Shown here in pieces: positions 61,871 to 64,000 of a stretch of 64,000 nucleotides of DNA. Numbering within the stretch: the stretch's first letter is position 1; the number at the start of each line of letters is the position of its first letter. The stretch covers positions 208,824 to 272,823 of the forward strand of contig JABDRB010000011.1 in NCBI GenBank assembly GCA_013041925.1. Reading direction: 5' to 3'. The DNA is from Akkermansiaceae bacterium. GTDB taxonomy: Bacteria; Verrucomicrobiota; Verrucomicrobiia; Verrucomicrobiales; Akkermansiaceae. A program made the position numbers and the translations under genes. The notes below the pieces were generated by a model. That model saw nothing but the letters and a program-made list of their open reading frames with translations, did not search any database and was not told the DNA's origin.

Positions 61871-62064
61871 ATTTTACCAACCTCTTGTTTATCAAGGGGT
61901 TTTGTCGTTTTTGGAGTGGTGGCGTGGTCTTCATGGACGCTACACGGAAGCCGTTTTTGTTTTCAGCCCGTTTAGTTGTCCCTGTCCGATGTTACCTGAA
62001 TACGGGATCGCGCGATCATTCGAAGGTGATTTTAAAATCAAGACGGCTCGCTCCAAGTCACCCT
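61871..62064. other. Non-coding or decayed stretch
   Basis: Plus-strand frames of 117 and 63 residues cross this stretch but overlap each other, lack motifs and start within the hairpin region. I see no supportable gene. Confidence 0.45.
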
Positions 62065-62379
62065 CTATCTCGTTTCCTGCCATTGGTGCATGATGCTCCA
62101 CACATCCATCAGCGGAGCTTCATGCATCGGTGTTGAATAGGTTGCGTTTTTGTAGTTGTCGTAATCAATGTTGTCGATCTGCTCAATCATCCACTGCTTG
62201 AAGTTGGTTTTGCTGACTACCTTGCGGCCAATGTAGTCGGCGTTCGGAGTCACGCTTATTTCTCCCGGCAGTGTGCAGGCTTCCGCATGCTCGACGTTTC
62301 GATATCTGATCATCAGGTGATCTGGCTTGTCTCGGTGCTGAACGACCGAGATGAACTCGCGTTTGTTGAATATCCACAT
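62065..62379 (-). CDS. Small conserved protein of unknown function
   Basis: The 104-residue protein is taken from ATG 62379 (MWIFNKREFISVVQHRD). The frame is open further upstream, but that part (Cys-rich, 'CCFCKATL') looks non-coding. The pattern MW-F---F-SVV-HRD-PD-LMIR-R, then ADYIGRKVVSK, then IDYDNYKNAT and a closing VWSIMHQW resembles a small hypothetical family that I recall from many bacteria. No function is known. It stands alone in the accessory region. Confidence 0.7.
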   Translation of the reverse strand: MWIFNKREFISVVQHRDKPDHLMIRYRNVEHAEACTLPGEISVTPNADYIGRKVVSKTNFKQWMIEQIDNIDYDNYKNATYSTPMHEAPLMDVWSIMHQWQETR

Positions 62380-62549
62380 TTTGTTGTTTCGTTTTGTTTT
62401 CTGATTTTTGGCCCGGGTGCATTTGCCCCCCTTTATGCAAGCGCAGACTTGTGCTGAGAATGCCCCTAACCACTTAATTAGCTGTTGGCGGGTTGTTGGG
62501 CAACGCGTTAGCGTCGCCTTGCAAAAACAACAAACCAGAACCCACAACT

Positions 62550-62808
62550 ATGACTGAAGCTAACCTGAGGGATGCCCTTGCGCAAGCCCCTGAATCACAA
62601 AGCTATCGAGATTTTTCAGCCGACGCAGAATAATGTGTGCGCCTCGCACTGTATGCCACCATGGAGCATGAAGTTAACGAGCTCGGCGGAACTAAATACC
62701 ACCCTAACGCGACTGAGAACCGCTGAGCAGGGAGACAAAAGGCCTGCCTCTTTATTCGCACCCCAGTCGAACTACGAACTAGCGCAAGACCAAAGAAAAA
62801 AGACTAAC
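62550..62808 (+). pseudogene. Decayed mutator-type (IS256-like) transposase fragment
   Basis: ATG 62550 opens MTEANLRDALAQAPESQSYR and ends at TAA 62631. A frame change then continues with VRLALYATMEHEVNELGG, KYHPNATENR and a TGA near 62728. In-frame codons after that read AGRQKACLFIRTPVELR and end at a TAA near 62808. The order 'L..M..EV..LcG..YhP......RAG' matches the N-terminal region of mutator-family transposases. At least one frameshift and one nonsense change are present, and the DDE core is missing. Confidence 0.5.
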
Positions 62809-62914
62809 CGTTCCACTACTCCTTCAACCCCAAATAGAATAACCAGCCCTTAAGCAGACCATCAACAAAACTCACTTTTAACTGGCTACAAGAGGGAGCC
62901 CACTTCACCTTTCA

Positions 62915-63649
62915 TCAACGGCGATATCGATTTATGACGGGGTCAACCGTAATTACAAGTTGTTGCCTTAGTCCATCTTTCTCGGATTCACAATTTATAA
63001 GACCACTTTTGTAAAGTTGAGGCATGTATGGTATGCCGCGTTTAGCTAGGACCACTTTCTCTTTGTCAGTTTTTATGAATACAAGTTTTTCACCGCTGAT
63101 GTTAAGTTTCTCCCCTTGTCTGACCTGTATTTTAAGGTGGATGTATTGCCCTCTTATGAGGTAGCTCGTATCGGAGACCCTTTTGAAGCTCTTCGGAGTT
63201 AATTTGATAACTCTCTCAGAGGTAGACCACCCTGATTGTGTAACAACGTTCCAAACATCACGAACAATTCCAAAACGATGAGCTAGCTCCCACATTTTTT
63301 CGCTAGGGTCGGTAAAACCAGCAAGTCTCGACCAATAATAACTCGATCGATAATAACTCGATCGCACGTATGTTGGTTTTAAAGTTCCTTTAAACTCAGC
63401 CATGGCATCTTTCAGATGATTTTTTTCCTCTTCAGAAAATTTCTCCAGAGGTAAGGAAAACACCTTGTTATCTTTTTTTCTTTTTAGTGTTATCTTCCCA
63501 CCAGACAACTTAACTAGTGTAGCCGTTAATTTCTTCCCATCACTGGACTCCCATATACGAGGGCTGAGATAGTCATAATTTAGGGCTGCCCTTGCTGTTA
63601 CTTGAGATGCAACCATTGCACATGTTAGGATCAGACATATATTTTTCAT
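62915..63649 (-). CDS. Secreted SHD1-domain protein
   Basis: The 244-residue protein is taken from ATG 63649 (MKNICLILTCAMVASQVTA, signal peptide). Right after it stands a typical SLA1-homology domain 1: RIWESSDGKKLTATLVKL, KITLKRKKDNKVFSLPLEKFSEEEKNHL. These beta domains are frequent in exported Verrucomicrobia/Planctomycetes proteins. The rest has WELAHRFGIVRDVWNVV and a beta-rich C-terminus without a known match. RSSYY is duplicated back to back from a 15-nt DNA repeat. Confidence 0.78.
   Translation of the reverse strand: MKNICLILTCAMVASQVTARAALNYDYLSPRIWESSDGKKLTATLVKLSGGKITLKRKKDNKVFSLPLEKFSEEEKNHLKDAMAEFKGTLKPTYVRSSYYRSSYYWSRLAGFTDPSEKMWELAHRFGIVRDVWNVVTQSGWSTSERVIKLTPKSFKRVSDTSYLIRGQYIHLKIQVRQGEKLNISGEKLVFIKTDKEKVVLAKRGIPYMPQLYKSGLINCESEKDGLRQQLVITVDPVINRYRR
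63335..63366. repeat. 15-nt direct tandem repeat inside the SHD1 gene
   Basis: ATAATAACTCGATCG occurs twice in a row and encodes RSSYY-RSSYY on the minus strand. It keeps the frame and looks like a recent slippage duplication. Confidence 0.8.
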
Positions 63650-64000
63650 ATGTCTATCAACTACCAACAAATGAGAAACAAAGCAAGGTGGCAGTGTGTC
63701 TTTTTCGCATTGCGCCAGATAGATTAACACCGAGATGAAAATAGCATCTGACATCATGAGCCAACAAAGCAAAGAACAATAGCTTGATCGCTACCGAACA
63801 GCCTATTCATCCCGAAACCGATACTGGGTGAAACCCCATAATAAAATTGCTAGGCCTATTCTGATTGGGTAATGACTTTACCCTGTTGGGTTGAGTGCAT
63901 GAAACCCCTGAATCTCGTGTGGATCAAGAGATGATGGCATGGTCGGGCCTTGAAAAGGTCGGCAGAAAGGCGGGTGATAGGAGCGAAAAACTGGGGTGGG
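63650..64000. other. Hairpin-rich stretch at the window edge, no clear gene
   Basis: After the SHD1 promoter area, 63867-63960 holds perfect stems: GGGTAA/TTACCC (63867-63883), GGGTT/AACCC (63888-63907), ATCTC/GAGAT (63912-63932) and GGCCTT/AAGGTC (63946-63960). A minus-strand frame is open from the window end to TAG 63856-63858 (about 47 codons, Arg/His/Ser-rich), which could be the tail of a gene or chance. The window ends too soon to decide. Confidence 0.4.

Larger units (their letters stand above)
61633..61873. repeat. 11-nt direct repeat of the tRNA-Cys 3' end bounding about 230 bp
   Basis: CCGCCTCCATT occurs at 61633-61643, spanning the tRNA acceptor end and CCA, and again at 61863-61873. 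Upstream of the second copy the 12-mer ATTCCCGCCTCC also equals 61623-61634 of the T arm region. A repeat of a tRNA 3' end is the usual mark of site-specific integration (attL/attR). The enclosed DNA holds a terminator and structured non-coding sequence but no integrase. Confidence 0.5.

Noticed and set aside
61783..62136. 117-codon plus-strand frame after the structured region
   Set aside because: It begins inside the terminator hairpin, has no motif, and overlaps another frame of equal quality.
1..64000. CRISPR array
   Set aside because: No regularly spaced repeats of 24-40 nt were seen; the only tandem arrays are the 13-nt and 15-nt ones listed.

Overview
The window reads as a chromosomal segment of a Verrucomicrobiota bacterium, probably a marine member near Rubritalea/Akkermansia. 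This is inferred from gene content, not from a marker gene. Pointers are the many secreted polysaccharide-type proteins (DUF1080, sulfatase, ThuA-like, LamG-like, SGNH hydrolase, FAD oxidoreductase with a twin-arginine-like leader, SHD1 domain), a Gram-negative envelope (RseP, DUF481 beta-barrel, porin, lipoproteins), moderate-to-high GC, and few clear Shine-Dalgarno sequences. Coding density is high and strands alternate often.

Layout. 1-8.7 kb: end of a PDZ protein, an entericidin-like lipoprotein, rseP, trmL, a membrane protein, uppS, a sigma-54-type response regulator, DUF1080, a LamG-like protein and meaB. 8.7-9.4 kb is largely empty. 9.4-15.6 kb: fatty-acid desaturase, small secreted proteins, rlmD, SGNH hydrolase, ThuA-like protein, a truncated dinB remnant and a PPP-type phosphatase. 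15.8-20.5 kb: beta-propeller, FAD oxidoreductase, DUF2271-like membrane protein and an FHA protein. 20.6-24.1 kb: a minus-strand run of lipoate-ligase-like, kbl, Roadblock-like and ParA-like genes. 24.3-29.1 kb: a thioredoxin/YyaL-like lipoprotein, a secreted repeat protein, hisB and hisH. 29.1-32.2 kb: ilvC and a twin-ATPase ABC protein. 32.4-37 kb: tandem DUF481 barrel, HAD phosphatase, periplasmic beta-carbonic anhydrase and porin. 37-44.3 kb: queG, hrpA, hexose-6-phosphate mutarotase and sulfatase. 44.3-48.4 kb: the amino-sugar set glmM, a GlmU-like acetyltransferase and glmS. 48.6-55.1 kb: MoxR, TraB-like protein, parvulin, TgpA-like transglutaminase, DUF58 and a thioredoxin. 55.2-61.3 kb: rdgB, permease, Dabb protein, lone nuoA, a small conserved protein, asd, polyprenyl synthase and pfkA.

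The last 2.4 kb is different. It starts with tRNA-Cys, followed by a terminator and about 200 nt of strongly structured non-coding DNA that ends in a copy of the tRNA 3' end. After that come a small conserved protein, a decayed mutator-type transposase, an SHD1 protein and another hairpin-rich stretch at the window edge. This looks like an accessory region anchored on a tRNA gene.

Functional links. glmM, GlmU-like and glmS convert fructose-6-phosphate to GlcNAc-1-phosphate for peptidoglycan/LPS, and uppS supplies the lipid carrier. MoxR, DUF58 and the TgpA-like protein form a known functional set that is split here by other genes. Periplasmic carbonic anhydrase and porin sit together and use more even codons than their neighbours, suggesting high expression. 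ParA plus a Roadblock-like protein may be a regulatory or positioning pair. The most interesting items are the tRNA-adjacent structured element, the ParA/Roadblock pair, the response regulator lacking a DNA-binding domain, the GlmU-like protein lacking a uridylyltransferase, and the dinB stub.
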